Source: Candidatus Scybalocola faecavium (lineage in GTDB: Bacteria > Bacillota > Clostridia > Lachnospirales > Lachnospiraceae). From it: DNA of 64,000 nucleotides. Every line of letters begins with the position of its first letter. The first letter of the stretch is position 1. Both the position numbers and the translations under genes were made by a program. The notes below the pieces were generated by a model. The model was not told where the DNA came from, did no database searches, and worked only from the letters and a program-made list of their open reading frames with translations. Positions 63,693 through 64,000 of the stretch are shown here, piece after piece. The stretch lies in contig DVFP01000024.1 of assembly GCA_018713145.1 (NCBI GenBank), positions 1 through 64,000 of the forward strand, in the 5' to 3' direction.

Positions 63693-64000
63693 CTAGTCAA
63701 AATTCTGATTCGCAAACTGAGAGTGATACAGCTTCTCATAGGCGCCTTTCCGTGCCAGTAATTCTTCATGAGTTCCCTGTTCGATAATATCACCATTATT
63801 GACCACCAGGATCAGATCCGCATTGCGGATGGTGGATAAGCGATGGGCAATAACAAAAGAGGTACGGCCGGCCATGACTTTTTGCATGGCTTCCTGGAGC
63901 ATCCGCTCCAGACGGGTATCTACAGAGGATGTAGCCTCATCCAGTACCAGGATCCGGGGATCTTTAATAATGGCTCTTGCAATGGTAAGAAGCTGTTTTT
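63693..64000 (-). CDS. ABC exporter, C-terminal part of ATPase domain (partial)
   Basis: The gene continues past the right edge. The visible 102 residues are the end of an MsbA/MdlB-type half transporter: [21 protein letters not shown] (Walker B), ATSSVDT, the H loop [18 protein letters not shown], then [12 protein letters not shown] and YHSQF at the end. It exports a lipid, drug or peptide; the substrate cannot be told from this part. The ATG at 63902 is internal and not a true start. Confidence 0.93.
   Translation of the reverse strand, partial: KQLLTIARAIIKDPRILVLDEATSSVDTRLERMLQEAMQKVMAGRTSFVIAHRLSTIRNADLILVVNNGDIIEQGTHEELLARKGAYEKLYHSQFANQNFD

Overview
The window reads as a chromosomal segment of a gut-type, anaerobic Gram-positive bacterium of the Lachnospiraceae (Clostridia). 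This is inferred from the rho-rpmE-DUF1385-prmC-prfA cluster, AGGAGG-type ribosome sites, many consensus SigA promoters, YesM/YesN-LplABC sugar systems, an orphan Na+-decarboxylase beta subunit, and a moderate base composition with AT-rich intergenic DNA. I see no rRNA, tRNA, CRISPR array, phage block or intact insertion sequence. The last gene runs off the right edge.

Layout. 0-1.1 kb: a small hypothetical gene and a decayed LysR/flavoprotein pair. 1.1-3.5 kb: a DUF885 lipoprotein and a PH-like protein. 3.9-7.4 kb: a cysteine-desulfurase-like enzyme fused to an AraC DNA-binding domain, translationally coupled to a FUSC-type membrane protein. 7.4-9.9 kb: a MATE exporter and BirA. 10-16 kb: a nucleoside/ribose salvage locus, in which a LacI-ribokinase fusion diverges from ribokinase, GNAT, nucleoside hydrolase and a DcuC-like permease. 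16.5-26.5 kb: cupin, a deleted ATPase, a CocE hydrolase with an unusual N-terminal domain, DUF2079 with a VanRS-like two-component system, and three small unknown genes. 26.9-34.7 kb: YesM/YesN, sugar ABC transporter and esterase. 35-40.2 kb: a peptide ABC transporter whose promoter closely resembles that of the preceding operon. 40.4-45.6 kb: a GntR/YtrA ABC operon, a PucR regulator and a second MATE exporter. 45.6-61.5 kb: mostly core genes (gdhA, rho, rpmE, prmC, prfA, aminotransferases, pfkA, rarA, yqeY-like). 61.5-63.3 kb: a probable manganese (yybP-ykoY) riboswitch in front of a Na+-pump beta subunit and a 54-residue gamma-like protein. 63.7 kb-end: an ABC exporter fragment.

The observations most worth following are: the riboswitch-controlled orphan sodium-pump pair; a leader repeat that sits directly against the ribosome site of four unrelated genes and keeps its stems by compensatory change; two enzyme-regulator fusions (class V aminotransferase-AraC and LacI-PfkB); a near-identical promoter shared by a sugar operon and a peptide operon; and an AAA ATPase carrying what look like two in-frame internal deletions.
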